Shown here: piece by piece, positions 54,100 through 63,578 of the stretch
How positions within the stretch are numbered: the stretch's first letter is position 1
How the letters are laid out: every line of letters begins with the position of its first letter
Source of the DNA: Pseudooceanicola aestuarii
GTDB lineage: Bacteria > Pseudomonadota > Alphaproteobacteria > Rhodobacterales > Rhodobacteraceae
DNA: 64,000 bases
Reading direction: 5' to 3'
Assembly: GCF_010614805.1 (NCBI RefSeq)
Contig: NZ_JAAFZC010000001.1
Span: forward strand, 62,001 to 126,000
The notes under the pieces: model-generated
The model's input: the letters and a program-made list of their open reading frames with translations, nothing else
The model's database searches: none
What the model was told of the DNA's origin: nothing
Position numbers and translations under genes: made by a program

Positions 54100-56016
54100 A
54101 TGAGCAGGGATTCGCATGGCGCGAAACGGAACGGCAGCGCGGATGCCGTTCCCGTCACCTGGTTGGCCGAGGCGCCCCCGCTTTTCGCCCCCGGGCCGAT
54201 GATGCCCCTCGCGTCGCCTGCTGCCGGTGGCGCAGGGCCTGACGGGGCATTGGACGTCATGGCCCGTCTGCGCGGCACTCGCCATGTCGATCTGCGGGCG
54301 GTTCCACCGGATCCGACGCTGTCTTCGCTGCTGCCACCGCAATTCTGCCTGCGCCACGGGCTGGTGCCCTGGTCCTTTACCGATGGACAGGTGATTTTCG
54401 CGGCCGACCGTCCCGACAGCTTTGCCGCCAGCCTGCCATTGATCCGGCAGGAAGTCGCGGACCTGGCCATCGTGGCGCAGCGCCCGGTTCTGGCTGACCG
54501 CGCGCAGATCCAGGCCCATGTCTCCTCCCGTCACCGGGCCGCCCTGACCCGCGCCATGGCGACCCGCGTCCCCGAAGACCAAAGCTCTCGCAGCTGGACG
54601 GCCTCCACCCTGGACCGTGTGTTGCTGGTCGCCCTGATCGTGATTGGCATCGGCCTGGCGATGGCCTTCTTTCCCACTGCGGCGCTCTTTGCGCTGACGG
54701 CAGGCGCGGCGGTCACTCTGGTGATCTCCGTCCTGATGAAAGCTGCCGCAGCCCTGGCGACCCTGACGGCCCCCGCCGCCCCGGCCCGCCCGCCGCACGT
54801 GCCACCGGGCGCCCTGCCGCGCATCTCCATCCTCGTGCCCCTCTATCGGGAGCGTGACATCGCCAGCGCCCTGATCGGGCATCTTGAGGCGTTGAAATAC
54901 CCCCGCGACCGGCTGGAAATTCTGCTGGTATTGGAAGAACATGACGAAATCACCCGCCGGGCCATCGCCGGTAACGCCCTGCCGCCCTGGATCCGCGCCA
55001 TCGTGGTACCCGACGGTACGCCACGGACCAAGCCGCGGGCGATGAACTACGCGCTGGACTTCTGCTTTGGCGACATCGTAGGCATCTACGACGCTGAAGA
55101 CGCGCCAGAGGCCGATCAATTGCTGCGCGTCGCGGCACGTTTTTCCGCAGGACCCGCCGATCTGGCCTGCCTGCAAGGGGCCCTAGATTACTACAATCCA
55201 AGGCAGAATTGGTTGGCGCGCTGCTTCACCGTTGAATACAACACCTGGTTCCGCCTGATGATGCCCGGCATGGCCCGGCTGGGATTTGCCCTGCCGCTGG
55301 GCGGTACCACCTGTTTCTTCCGGCGCGACGCGCTGGAGCTGGTCGGCGCCTGGGACGCGCATAATGTCACAGAAGACGCCGACCTGGGCTTTCGCCTGGC
55401 GCGTCACGGCCTTCGTACGGAGATGATCGCCACCACCACCCATGAAGAAGCGGCCTGCCATTTCGTTCCCTGGGTCAAGCAGCGGTCGCGCTGGCTCAAA
55501 GGGTACCTCGTCACCTATTTCGTCCAGATGCGCAGCCCGCGCCGATTGCTGCGCGACCTTGGCCTATGGCGGTTCATCGGCTTCAACGCCCATTTCGTCA
55601 CGGCGCTGTCGTCCTTTATCCTGGCGCCGTTCCTGCTGTCGTTCTGGCTGTTCCTGCTGGGTCTGCCACACCCGTTGGAACCCTGGTTGCCGCATGACAT
55701 GCTGGTGATCCTGACGGCGCTGTTTCTGCTGGCGGAATTGCAGAACATCACCCTGGGCGTCGCCGCGACCTTGCGCGACAGCCACCGTTTCCTGTGGCCC
55801 TGGGTGCCGACGATGCATTTCTATTTCCCTCTGGGCTGCCTGGCCGCTTACAAGGCGCTTTACGAGTTGGTGCTGCGCCCCTTCTATTGGGACAAGACCA
55901 GCCACGGCCATTCTCTCGTCGCGCCTGCCCCCCCTGCCCGGACGCAGCAGCCCGTTGCCACGGCGGCCCCGGTCTTCAGATCTCGCCGGCGGTCGAATCC
56001 AGTTTCAGACGGGTGA
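54100..56016 (+). CDS. Cellulose-synthase-like family 2 glycosyltransferase with GspE N-domain-like head
   Basis: 638 residues. Residues 50-150 resemble the small N-terminal domain of type II secretion ATPases and MshE proteins (LPPQFCLRHGLVPWSFTDGQ, VIFAADRPDS). Two membrane helices follow (about 170-215). The GT2 core has ISILVPLYRERDIASALIGH near 248, DxD-type VGIYDAEDAPEAD, the acceptor-side TEDADLGFRLARHG and processive QRSRWLKGYLV. Three to four further helices end it. It probably builds or transfers a surface polysaccharide. GCAGGGGAT precedes the ATG. The last 41 bases overlap the convergent GntR gene. Confidence 0.9.
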   Translation: MSRDSHGAKRNGSADAVPVTWLAEAPPLFAPGPMMPLASPAAGGAGPDGALDVMARLRGTRHVDLRAVPPDPTLSSLLPPQFCLRHGLVPWSFTDGQVIFAADRPDSFAASLPLIRQEVADLAIVAQRPVLADRAQIQAHVSSRHRAALTRAMATRVPEDQSSRSWTASTLDRVLLVALIVIGIGLAMAFFPTAALFALTAGAAVTLVISVLMKAAAALATLTAPAAPARPPHVPPGALPRISILVPLYRERDIASALIGHLEALKYPRDRLEILLVLEEHDEITRRAIAGNALPPWIRAIVVPDGTPRTKPRAMNYALDFCFGDIVGIYDAEDAPEADQLLRVAARFSAGPADLACLQGALDYYNPRQNWLARCFTVEYNTWFRLMMPGMARLGFALPLGGTTCFFRRDALELVGAWDAHNVTEDADLGFRLARHGLRTEMIATTTHEEAACHFVPWVKQRSRWLKGYLVTYFVQMRSPRRLLRDLGLWRFIGFNAHFVTALSSFILAPFLLSFWLFLLGLPHPLEPWLPHDMLVILTALFLLAELQNITLGVAATLRDSHRFLWPWVPTMHFYFPLGCLAAYKALYELVLRPFYWDKTSHGHSLVAPAPPARTQQPVATAAPVFRSRRRSNPVSDG

Positions 56017-56614
56017 CAAAGGCCTTGGAAATATGATCGCGCAACGCCTCAGCCGCGCTGCCCGCGTCACGGTTGGCCAGCGCCTGCACGATGCGATGAT
56101 GCTCGGCCAACGCCTTCTCGCCACGGCCCTCCGCGGCAAGGGAGGTGGTCGCCAGCAGCGCCATGGACCGATGCACAAGGTTCAGCTGCTGCACCAGGAA
56201 GAGGTTGTGCGATGCCAGGTGAATTTGTCGATGAAACCGCCGGTTCGCGCGCGACAGGGCGTCAGGGTCGCCCATGATCTGGCGGTCTTCCTCCACCATA
56301 TCCTGCAAGACGCGGATTTCCTCTTGCGTGGCGTGGCGGGCGGCAAGACGGGCGGCCAGCGCTTCCAGCTCTGCCCGAACCACATAGAGTTCCGACAATT
56401 GGTTATGATCCAGCGAGGCGACAATCAGCGACCGCCCGTCGCGGGTCAGCAGGCTTTGGGTTTCCAGCCGCTGCAACGCCTCCCGGACCGGGGTCCGGGA
56501 GACGCCGAACCGCTCTGCCAGCTCACTCTCCACCAGCCGGTCTCCTGGGCGATAGATGCCCACGTCGATCGCCTCCAGGATCAGGGAATAGGCATCCGTT
56601 GGCGCCGTTTTCAT
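55976..56614 (-). CDS. GntR family transcriptional regulator, FCD type
   Basis: 212 residues. N-terminal winged helix (GDRLVESELAERFGVSRTPV, REALQRLETQSLLTRDGR) and an all-helical FCD effector domain. The metal-site residues of FCD proteins are suggested by RRFHRQIH near residue 127, LAEHHRIVQAL near 170 and LRDHISKAF near 195. FCD regulators respond to organic acids or sugar acids. The target is not shown by position: it is convergent with a glycosyltransferase gene and divergent from a phosphatase gene 107 bases away. Confidence 0.92.
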   Translation of the reverse strand: MKTAPTDAYSLILEAIDVGIYRPGDRLVESELAERFGVSRTPVREALQRLETQSLLTRDGRSLIVASLDHNQLSELYVVRAELEALAARLAARHATQEEIRVLQDMVEEDRQIMGDPDALSRANRRFHRQIHLASHNLFLVQQLNLVHRSMALLATTSLAAEGRGEKALAEHHRIVQALANRDAGSAAEALRDHISKAFVTRLKLDSTAGEI

Positions 56615-56721
56615 CGCGCGTCTCCCTTGGTCTGGCCGCGTCGCGTCACCCTATCCCCGGCGCCACCCGCGCGGCAAGCAGGCGACTTGCGCCGATTGTC
56701 GCGCCCGCCTATTGCTGCGCC

Positions 56722-57372
56722 ATGGCACGCGCTGATTTCTCACATGTTCGCACCTGGGTCTTTGACCTGGACAATACCCTGTATCCGCCCGCCGCCCGCC
56801 TGTTCGACCAGATCGAGCAACGGATGACCGACTGGGTGATGCGCGAACTGCGCGTCCCTCGGGAGGAAGCGAACCGGCTGCGCACCGAATATTGGGCGAC
56901 CTACGGCACCACGCTGGCCGGGCTGATGGACCTGCACGGCGTAGATCCCGGCCCCTATCTGGAAGAGGTGCACGAGATCGATTTCACCGTGCTTCGGGCC
57001 GACGCCCTGTTGGCGTCGCATTTGCGGGAATTGCCGGGCCGGAGGATCGTTTTCACCAATGGCTCTGCCCCCTATGCCCTCCGGGTGCTGGAAGCACGGG
57101 GCCTGGCGGGGTTGTTCGATGCGGTCTACGGCGTGGAACATGCCGGTTTCCGCCCCAAGCCGGAGCGCGCCGCCTTCGAGACGGTGTTCACCTCCGACGG
57201 GCTGACCGGCACCACCGCCGCGATGTTCGAGGACGACCCCCGCAATCTGCGCGTCCCGCACGAGATGGGGTTGCGCTGCGTGCATGTCGCCCCCGAACCC
57301 CTCGCGGATCGGCCGGACCATGTGCATTATCACACGCCCGACCTGACCGATTTCCTGGGGCGGCTGATCTGA
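56722..57372 (+). CDS. HAD-family pyrimidine 5'-nucleotidase
   Basis: 216 residues. The HAD motifs are WVFDLDNTLYPPAARLFD (nucleophile Asp near residue 14), RIVFTNGSAPYALRVL (motif II), KPERAAFETV (motif III Lys) and AAMFEDDPRNLRVPHEMG (motif IV). The DLDNTLYP form and the cap place it with the SDT1/PHM8-like pyrimidine 5'-nucleotidases, which dephosphorylate UMP or CMP. The start at 56722 lacks a strong ribosome binding site but gives the family N-terminus. A FAD hydroxylase gene follows after 85 bases. Confidence 0.92.
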   Translation: MARADFSHVRTWVFDLDNTLYPPAARLFDQIEQRMTDWVMRELRVPREEANRLRTEYWATYGTTLAGLMDLHGVDPGPYLEEVHEIDFTVLRADALLASHLRELPGRRIVFTNGSAPYALRVLEARGLAGLFDAVYGVEHAGFRPKPERAAFETVFTSDGLTGTTAAMFEDDPRNLRVPHEMGLRCVHVAPEPLADRPDHVHYHTPDLTDFLGRLI

Positions 57373-57457
57373 CCGCTGCCGGTGCATACGGCGACGCGAT
57401 GTCACGTGGACCCGGCACCGTGTCGAATTATCTCTGATCGAAGAGCGGGGGCAGCAC

Positions 57458-58660
57458 ATGGCCGAAGCAGTTGACATCGTGATCTCCGGCGGGGGCGTCG
57501 CCGGGTTGGGGGCAGCCTGCGTGATGGGCGCGGCGGGCTTCAGCGTGCTCTGCGTGGATCCGACCCCGCCGGTGACGAAGGCCACAGATCCGGGCGCCGA
57601 CCTGCGCACCACGGCCTTCCTGCAACCGGCCCGTGCCCTGCTGGAGGATGCGGGGCTGTGGCCCGCCCTTGCGCCGCAGGCGGCTCCTTTGCGGATCATG
57701 CGCATCGTCGACGCGGGCGGTGATGCCGGGGTTGCGCGGTTGGTGCGCGATTTCAATTCGACCGAACTGGGGGACGCGCCCTTTGGCTGGAATTTGCCGA
57801 ACTGGCTGATGCGCCGGGAAATGCTGGCCCGGATGGCTGAGCTGCCCAATGTCACTTTCCGCCCCGGCATGGGCACCGCAACCCTGCTGACCCGCGAACG
57901 GGAGGCCATCGTGGGCCTGACCGACGGCACCCGCATCCGCGCCAGGCTGGTCATCGCGGCAGATGGGCGCGGATCGCCAATGCGGCAGGCCGCCGGGATC
58001 GCTGTCCGAACAACGCGCTATGGCCAGAAGGCGCTGGCCTTTGCCGTTACCCACCCGATCCCGCATGAGAACGTATCGACGGAAATCCACCGTTCCGGCG
58101 GGCCGTTTACCCTGGTTCCGCTGCCCGATCGCGAGGGTCATCCCTGCTCTGCCGTGGTGTGGATGGAAGATGGGCGCCGGGCGCTGGACCTGGCGCGGAT
58201 GCCCGATGAGACCTTCGCACAGGCGCTGGCGGAACGCTCCTGCAACCTGTTCGGGCCGCTGACGCCGGTGACCCGGCGCAGCCTCTGGCCGATCATCACC
58301 CAGGTGGCCGAGCGGATGGCGGGCCAGCGCATCGCCCTGATGGCAGAGGCCGCGCATGTGGTCCCGCCCATCGGGGCGCAGGGGTTGAACATGTCCCTGG
58401 CCGATCTTCGGCAATTGCGCGACCTGGCAATGGCCGCGCCCGACCGGCTGGGCGATGCGCAGATGCTGGACTGCTATCACCGCGAGCGCCACCGCGACGT
58501 AAGCCTGCGCGCCACCGGGATCGACATGCTGAACCGTGCCAGTCAGGTTGCCGCCCCCCCCTTGCGCGACATCCGTGCCGGCGGGCTGAACGCCCTGTAT
58601 TCGGCCGCGCCCGTGCGACGTTTGCTGATGGACATGGGGCTGGGCGCCCGCCGACAATAG
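57458..58660 (+). CDS. FAD-dependent UbiH/UbiF-family hydroxylase
   Basis: 400 residues of the ubiquinone-ring hydroxylases. The FAD-binding GXGXXG region is DIVISGGGVAGLGAACVM, the second motif is VIAADGRGSPMRQAAGI, and the third reads LMAEAAHVVPPIGAQGLNMS. In most family members the third motif starts GDAAH; here it is AEAAH, so the conserved Asp that holds the FAD ribityl chain is replaced by Glu. It still fits ubiquinone biosynthesis. Which ring position it acts on cannot be told. It follows the phosphatase gene on the same strand. Confidence 0.9.
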   Translation: MAEAVDIVISGGGVAGLGAACVMGAAGFSVLCVDPTPPVTKATDPGADLRTTAFLQPARALLEDAGLWPALAPQAAPLRIMRIVDAGGDAGVARLVRDFNSTELGDAPFGWNLPNWLMRREMLARMAELPNVTFRPGMGTATLLTREREAIVGLTDGTRIRARLVIAADGRGSPMRQAAGIAVRTTRYGQKALAFAVTHPIPHENVSTEIHRSGGPFTLVPLPDREGHPCSAVVWMEDGRRALDLARMPDETFAQALAERSCNLFGPLTPVTRRSLWPIITQVAERMAGQRIALMAEAAHVVPPIGAQGLNMSLADLRQLRDLAMAAPDRLGDAQMLDCYHRERHRDVSLRATGIDMLNRASQVAAPPLRDIRAGGLNALYSAAPVRRLLMDMGLGARRQ

Positions 58661-58679
58661 GCTCAGCCCCTTGGGAGGC

Positions 58680-59138
58680 TCAGCCCAACGGGCCGGGCAG
58701 CCGTTCCTCGGACAGCAGGACATTGGCATCGACACTGCCCACCCCCGGCAGCGTCATCACACGGCGCCGCAAAACCCGTTCGAAATCAGAGATATCGCGC
58801 GCCGTGACCCGCAAGCGGTAATCGTAGACGCCCAGGACATGCTCCACCGTCTGGACCTCGGGGATGGCGGTGACGGCACGTTCGAAATCCTGCACGTTCA
58901 TCCGTCCCTTCAGCGCCAGCTTCACCCCCAGAAACACCGTCACACCAAAGCCGAGAGCGGCCAGGTCCAGTTCCACCCGGCGGCCGGCGATGGCGCCGGC
59001 TTCCTCCAGGCGTTTCAAACGACGCCAGGTGGCGGATTGCGACAGGCCCAGGCGACGGCCAAGTTCACCGGATTTCTGGCCGGCGTCCTGGGTCAGTAGA
59101 CGCAGCAGGCGGCGGTCAAGCGCGTCCAACTCAATCAT
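58680..59138 (-). CDS. Lrp/AsnC family regulator (second of tandem pair)
   Basis: 152 residues: HTH (LDRLLRLLTQDAGQKSGELG region, then RLGLSQSATWRRLKRLEEAG) and RAM domain (VQTVEHVLGVYDYRLRVTARD). The partner gene upstream overlaps by four bases (ATGA), so both are made together and may form mixed oligomers. The pair is divergent from ilvC, a branched-chain amino acid gene and a classic Lrp target. Both proteins share the layout and about the same length but are clearly different sequences. Confidence 0.93.
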   Translation of the reverse strand: MIELDALDRRLLRLLTQDAGQKSGELGRRLGLSQSATWRRLKRLEEAGAIAGRRVELDLAALGFGVTVFLGVKLALKGRMNVQDFERAVTAIPEVQTVEHVLGVYDYRLRVTARDISDFERVLRRRVMTLPGVGSVDANVLLSEERLPGPLG

Positions 59139-59596
59139 ACCGGCACGCTTTCGTCATTCTTGATCCGCGACAGATGCATCAGCGCCTCCAGATCGGCGAT
59201 ATGGGGCAGGGTCAGCACACGGTTCCGGTAAATATCCTGATAATGCGCAATGTCGCGCGCGATCAGCGACAGGCGGGCATCGACCTGACCGAGGAAGGTC
59301 TGGATCTCCAGAACTTCGGGGATCTGCCGGGCGGCGGCGATGAATTCGTCAAAGGCGCGCGGCTGCGTCTTGTCCAGCGTCACCCGCAACGACACCTCCA
59401 CCGAATAGCCCAGGGCGCGCCAATCGATCATCGCGCGCTGGCCCCGGATCACGCCGGCGGCCTGCATCCGTTCGATACGCCGCCAGCAGGTGGCGGCGTT
59501 CAGCCCCGCGCGCTCCGCTATTTCCGCGGCAGAGGCGGCGGGCGCATGTTGCATCTGGCGCAGGATACGCCGGTCCGTGTCGTCGGTATCAGCCAT
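59135..59596 (-). CDS. Lrp/AsnC family regulator (first of tandem pair)
   Basis: 153 residues: HTH (TDRRILRQMQHAPAASAAEI, then AGLNAATCWRRIERMQAAG) and RAM domain (IPEVLEIQTFLGQVDARLSL). It lies 117 bases from ilvC on the opposite strand, across a relatively AT-rich interval. Its ligand and targets are unknown; by position it should act on itself, its partner and ilvC. The ATG at 59596 has a weak Shine-Dalgarno. Confidence 0.93.
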   Translation of the reverse strand: MADTDDTDRRILRQMQHAPAASAAEIAERAGLNAATCWRRIERMQAAGVIRGQRAMIDWRALGYSVEVSLRVTLDKTQPRAFDEFIAAARQIPEVLEIQTFLGQVDARLSLIARDIAHYQDIYRNRVLTLPHIADLEALMHLSRIKNDESVPV

Positions 59597-60736
<1,140 letters not shown>

Positions 60737-60760
60737 TCCCGCTTTCCGGGACCACACGCG

Positions 60761-60789
60761 AAAGCCCCGGCCATGTGCCGGGGCTTTTT
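60761..60789 (+). terminator. Rho-independent terminator between ilvC and folP
   Basis: AAAGCCCCGGC-CATGT-GCCGGGGCTTTTT: a nine- to ten-base perfect stem with A and T runs on both sides, lying between convergent ilvC and folP. It can serve both transcripts. Confidence 0.93.
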
Positions 60790-60799
60790 GCGTTTGGGG

Positions 60800-61807
60800 T
60801 CAATATGCTGCGCGGACCGCTTCGCGCAGATTCATGGCCTGGCGGGTGGCGGCCACGTCATGTACGCGCAGCATTTGCACCCCCTGATCCAATGCCCCAA
60901 GAGCCACGGCGACGGAGCCGTGCACCCGTTCCGCCGCGACTTCGGCCCCACCATAGGTTCCGATGAACCGCTTTCGCGAGACGCCCAGCAGGATCGGGCA
61001 TCCCAGCCCGTGAAACAGCGAGAGCCGGTTCAGGATCGCCAGGTTCTGCGCGCCGGTCTTGGCGAACCCGATGCCCGGATCGGCCAGGATGCAAGCGCGC
61101 GGAATGCCCTGCGCTTCCACCGACGCAATGCGGGCATCGAGTTCGGCGTAGACCTCCAGCAGCACGTCTTCATAGGCGGCATGATCCTGCATATCGGCGG
61201 GCGTACCGCGCATGTGCATGACGCAGACCGGCAGGCCGCTGTCGGCGACCAGCGGGGCAAGCGCAGGGTCATGCGCCAGCCCTGATACATCGTTGATCAG
61301 CCCCGCCCCCGCCTCGATGGCCGCGTGCGCCACAGCCGCCTTGCGCGTGTCGATGGAGATGGGCGCGCCCAACCCCGCAATGGCGGCGATCACCGGGGCG
61401 GTGCGGTGGATTTCCTCCTCCGGCGGAACCTCGGCGGCGCCGGGTCGGGTGCTTTCGCCACCGATGTCGACCAGGTCGGCGCCCTCGGTCAGCATCCGGG
61501 CGGCGTGATGGCGCGCCGCCGCGGGGTCAAGGTATTGGCCGCCGTCGGAAAAGCTGTCCGGTGTCACGTTCAGGATGCCCATGATCCGCCCCCGATCCAA
61601 AGTCAACCCGGCGATTGCCGGGCGCGGCGCGCAAAGCCGGTCGCGCCATGCTTCCGGCAGGGCGGTCGCAGGCAGCAGGCGGGCGCGGCCTCCAGGGCGC
61701 AGCTCCTCCACCCGGTCGAACTGGATCGGGCCGCCCGCCAGGGGCAGCGCGCCGCAGGGCATCAAGCCGGCGGGCAGCGGAACGGGGCGGTAAAAAACGT
61801 CATCCAT
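60800..61807 (-). CDS. folP: Dihydropteroate synthase, N-terminally extended
   Basis: 335 residues. FolP joins p-aminobenzoate to the pterin in folate synthesis. The TIM-barrel core begins about residue 75: IMGILNVTPDSFSDGGQYLD, DIGGESTRPGAAEVP, ISIDTRKAAVAHAAIEAG, GLINDVSG, ILADPGIGFAK and ILLGVSRKRFIG. The first 70 residues (VFYRPVPLPAGLMPCGALPL region) are extra compared with E. coli FolP and are not a known domain. The start at 61807 precedes MDDVFYRP. It follows folB by 59 bases on the same strand, so two folate steps are together. Confidence 0.96.
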   Translation of the reverse strand: MDDVFYRPVPLPAGLMPCGALPLAGGPIQFDRVEELRPGGRARLLPATALPEAWRDRLCAPRPAIAGLTLDRGRIMGILNVTPDSFSDGGQYLDPAAARHHAARMLTEGADLVDIGGESTRPGAAEVPPEEEIHRTAPVIAAIAGLGAPISIDTRKAAVAHAAIEAGAGLINDVSGLAHDPALAPLVADSGLPVCVMHMRGTPADMQDHAAYEDVLLEVYAELDARIASVEAQGIPRACILADPGIGFAKTGAQNLAILNRLSLFHGLGCPILLGVSRKRFIGTYGGAEVAAERVHGSVAVALGALDQGVQMLRVHDVAATRQAMNLREAVRAAY

Positions 61808-61866
61808 GCCGCCGGTGATGGCCCGGCGCGGGGGCATTTGGCAAGAGGGCGATCAAGGGGGGGCGA

Positions 61867-62769
61867 TCAGGGCACGGGCAGTTGCGGCGCCGTCGGATCG
61901 TGCCGGTCCCAGCCTGCCGCACCGGTGGCGGCGACCAGCAGCCTGAGGGGCGAATGCAGGTCGCGGGCCAGCCAATTGGCGACCTCCAGACCGCTTTCGC
62001 CCACCGTGATCGGCGCAGCTGGCGTATCCAGGATCAGTTTCGATGGCGCCCAGAGGCAGGCCCGCGCCCTGCGCAACGCCCAATCCAGTTCCGTCCGCGT
62101 GGCGACGACGTCAAGGCCGGGCACAAGCGCTGACAGCGACCAGGCCGCCTGTTCCATTGCCAGCAGGTCGATGCGCAGCTGGGCGGCGGTGGTCGCGGCG
62201 CGGGGCCTGTCGGTGGCCGGGGCCGCGCTGATCACGACCGGGGCCGCTGCGCTACATTGGGCCAGCCAGCCGATCAGATGCGACGCTTTCTGCGCGTCAG
62301 TTCCCAAGTGCAGGAACAGCGGCGCAGGGGGGGGAGTGGCAGTGGCAGCGGCGGTGGGACGGTCGCGCATGATCTCCACCCCCAGAACCCAGGGGCCGCG
62401 ATCCAGCTTCTCGATCCGAACGAAGACACGCGCGGCCAGGGGTTCGGCCAGGATGCGGGTGGCGATATGTTCCGCCAGGGTTTCCAGCAGATTCAGCCGC
62501 CCGGCGGCCAGGGCGCTGTCGATCGCTTCGCTCACCCGGTCGTAGGAGAGGATGCGATCAACATCATCCTCGGGTCCGGTGTCGGGGGGGGCGACTTCCA
62601 CCACCACGTTGAACCGCAGGGTCTGGGTGACGCCACGCTCGACCTGGAAGGCACCTATCTCGACCTTCCTGACATAGTCGCGCAGGGAAATCCGATCGGC
62701 CGGCGCATCTCCGGAGAGGGCCAGCGACCGTGCCAGCGGATGGTCGAAGGCCTGGCCCGTTTCCGTCAT
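61867..62769 (-). CDS. folB: Dihydroneopterin aldolase with unknown C-terminal domain
   Basis: 300 residues, more than twice the usual 120. Residues 26-135 are a FolB/T-fold domain: DRISLRDYVRKVEIGAFQVE, RILSYDRVSEAIDSAL, LNLLETLAEHIATRIL and RVFVRIEKLDRGPWVLGVEI, including the substrate-binding Glu. The other 160 residues (FLHLGTDAQKASHLIGWLAQ through GLEVANWLARDLHSPLRLL) are alpha/beta-like and I do not recognise them. It releases glycolaldehyde from dihydroneopterin to give the FolP precursor. It is immediately upstream of folP. The PPPAPLF link joins the parts. Confidence 0.9.
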   Translation of the reverse strand: MTETGQAFDHPLARSLALSGDAPADRISLRDYVRKVEIGAFQVERGVTQTLRFNVVVEVAPPDTGPEDDVDRILSYDRVSEAIDSALAAGRLNLLETLAEHIATRILAEPLAARVFVRIEKLDRGPWVLGVEIMRDRPTAAATATPPPAPLFLHLGTDAQKASHLIGWLAQCSAAAPVVISAAPATDRPRAATTAAQLRIDLLAMEQAAWSLSALVPGLDVVATRTELDWALRRARACLWAPSKLILDTPAAPITVGESGLEVANWLARDLHSPLRLLVAATGAAGWDRHDPTAPQLPVP

Positions 62770-62802
62770 GCGCTCACCGCCGAACCTGGCACCGGGGAGC
62801 CG

Positions 62803-63429
62803 TCAGTTGGACGAGACGCGGGTGGGCATCCGGTAGAAATAATGCACCCCGATGGAGGCCGTGCGCGGGAACCGGCGGGCCCAGCGGGGAGAGACGGCAT
62901 TGGTGTGGTAATGCGTGGCCCCATGGGTCAACGGACGCGGCGCATCATTGACCATCAGCGCCGCGATCTTGGCCACCCGGTTATAGGCGGCGGGTTCGGC
63001 GATCACCTCGTCATGGCCGTCGCAGGTATAGGTGAACTGGCAGGCGTAGCGGCGACCGGTGCCCTGGTTCACCACCCCGCACACGGTGGTGGGGTATTCC
63101 GGGCTGTCGACACGGTTCATGATCACCTCGGCGACCGCGAATTGGCCCATCACGCTTTCGCCGCGCGCTTCGAAATACAGCGCCTCCGCCAGGCAGGCGA
63201 AATCGTCACCGCCGCTGCCGGCGGGCTGGGTGCGCAGCCAGTCGCGGCTGTATTCAATCCTTTTAGCGGCGGCGGGTTTCGGCGGTGCCTTCAGAAGGTC
63301 GGCCAACCCGCGTGTGGAGACGGAGGCGAGTTCGGCACGCTCCTGATGAACGATTTCGGCCAAGGGGTTCTCGGCCAGTGCCGAAGTTGCCATCAGCAGC
63401 CCCGCCGCCAGCGAAATCAATGCGCGCAT
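62803..63429 (-). CDS. Exported cell wall hydrolase, SleB type
   Basis: 208 residues with a signal peptide (ALISLAAGLLMATSALAEN). The hydrolase domain of the SleB/Hydrolase_2 family starts CLAEALYFEARGESVMGQFA near residue 78, with the catalytic-looking Glu, and continues VAEVIMNRVDSPEYPTTVCG, then CQFTYTCDGH and GATHYHTNAVSPRWA. In spore formers SleB cuts spore peptidoglycan; in alphaproteobacteria this domain appears in general wall-remodelling enzymes. It lies 33 bases upstream of folB on the same strand but is functionally unrelated. Confidence 0.93.
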   Translation of the reverse strand: MRALISLAAGLLMATSALAENPLAEIVHQERAELASVSTRGLADLLKAPPKPAAAKRIEYSRDWLRTQPAGSGGDDFACLAEALYFEARGESVMGQFAVAEVIMNRVDSPEYPTTVCGVVNQGTGRRYACQFTYTCDGHDEVIAEPAAYNRVAKIAALMVNDAPRPLTHGATHYHTNAVSPRWARRFPRTASIGVHYFYRMPTRVSSN

Positions 63430-63578
63430 TCCTGTCCCTCGTCTCTACCCACGTCGTCGAAAGCAGGCCGATATGGCGTTTTGGCCCGATAAACAAGGCC
63501 CGAGGCCCCGACCGCCAGTAAACAGGCGGAACCTGACCAAAGGGTTAAGCGTTGCGAAGAAAGTCAAAAATCGTCGAT

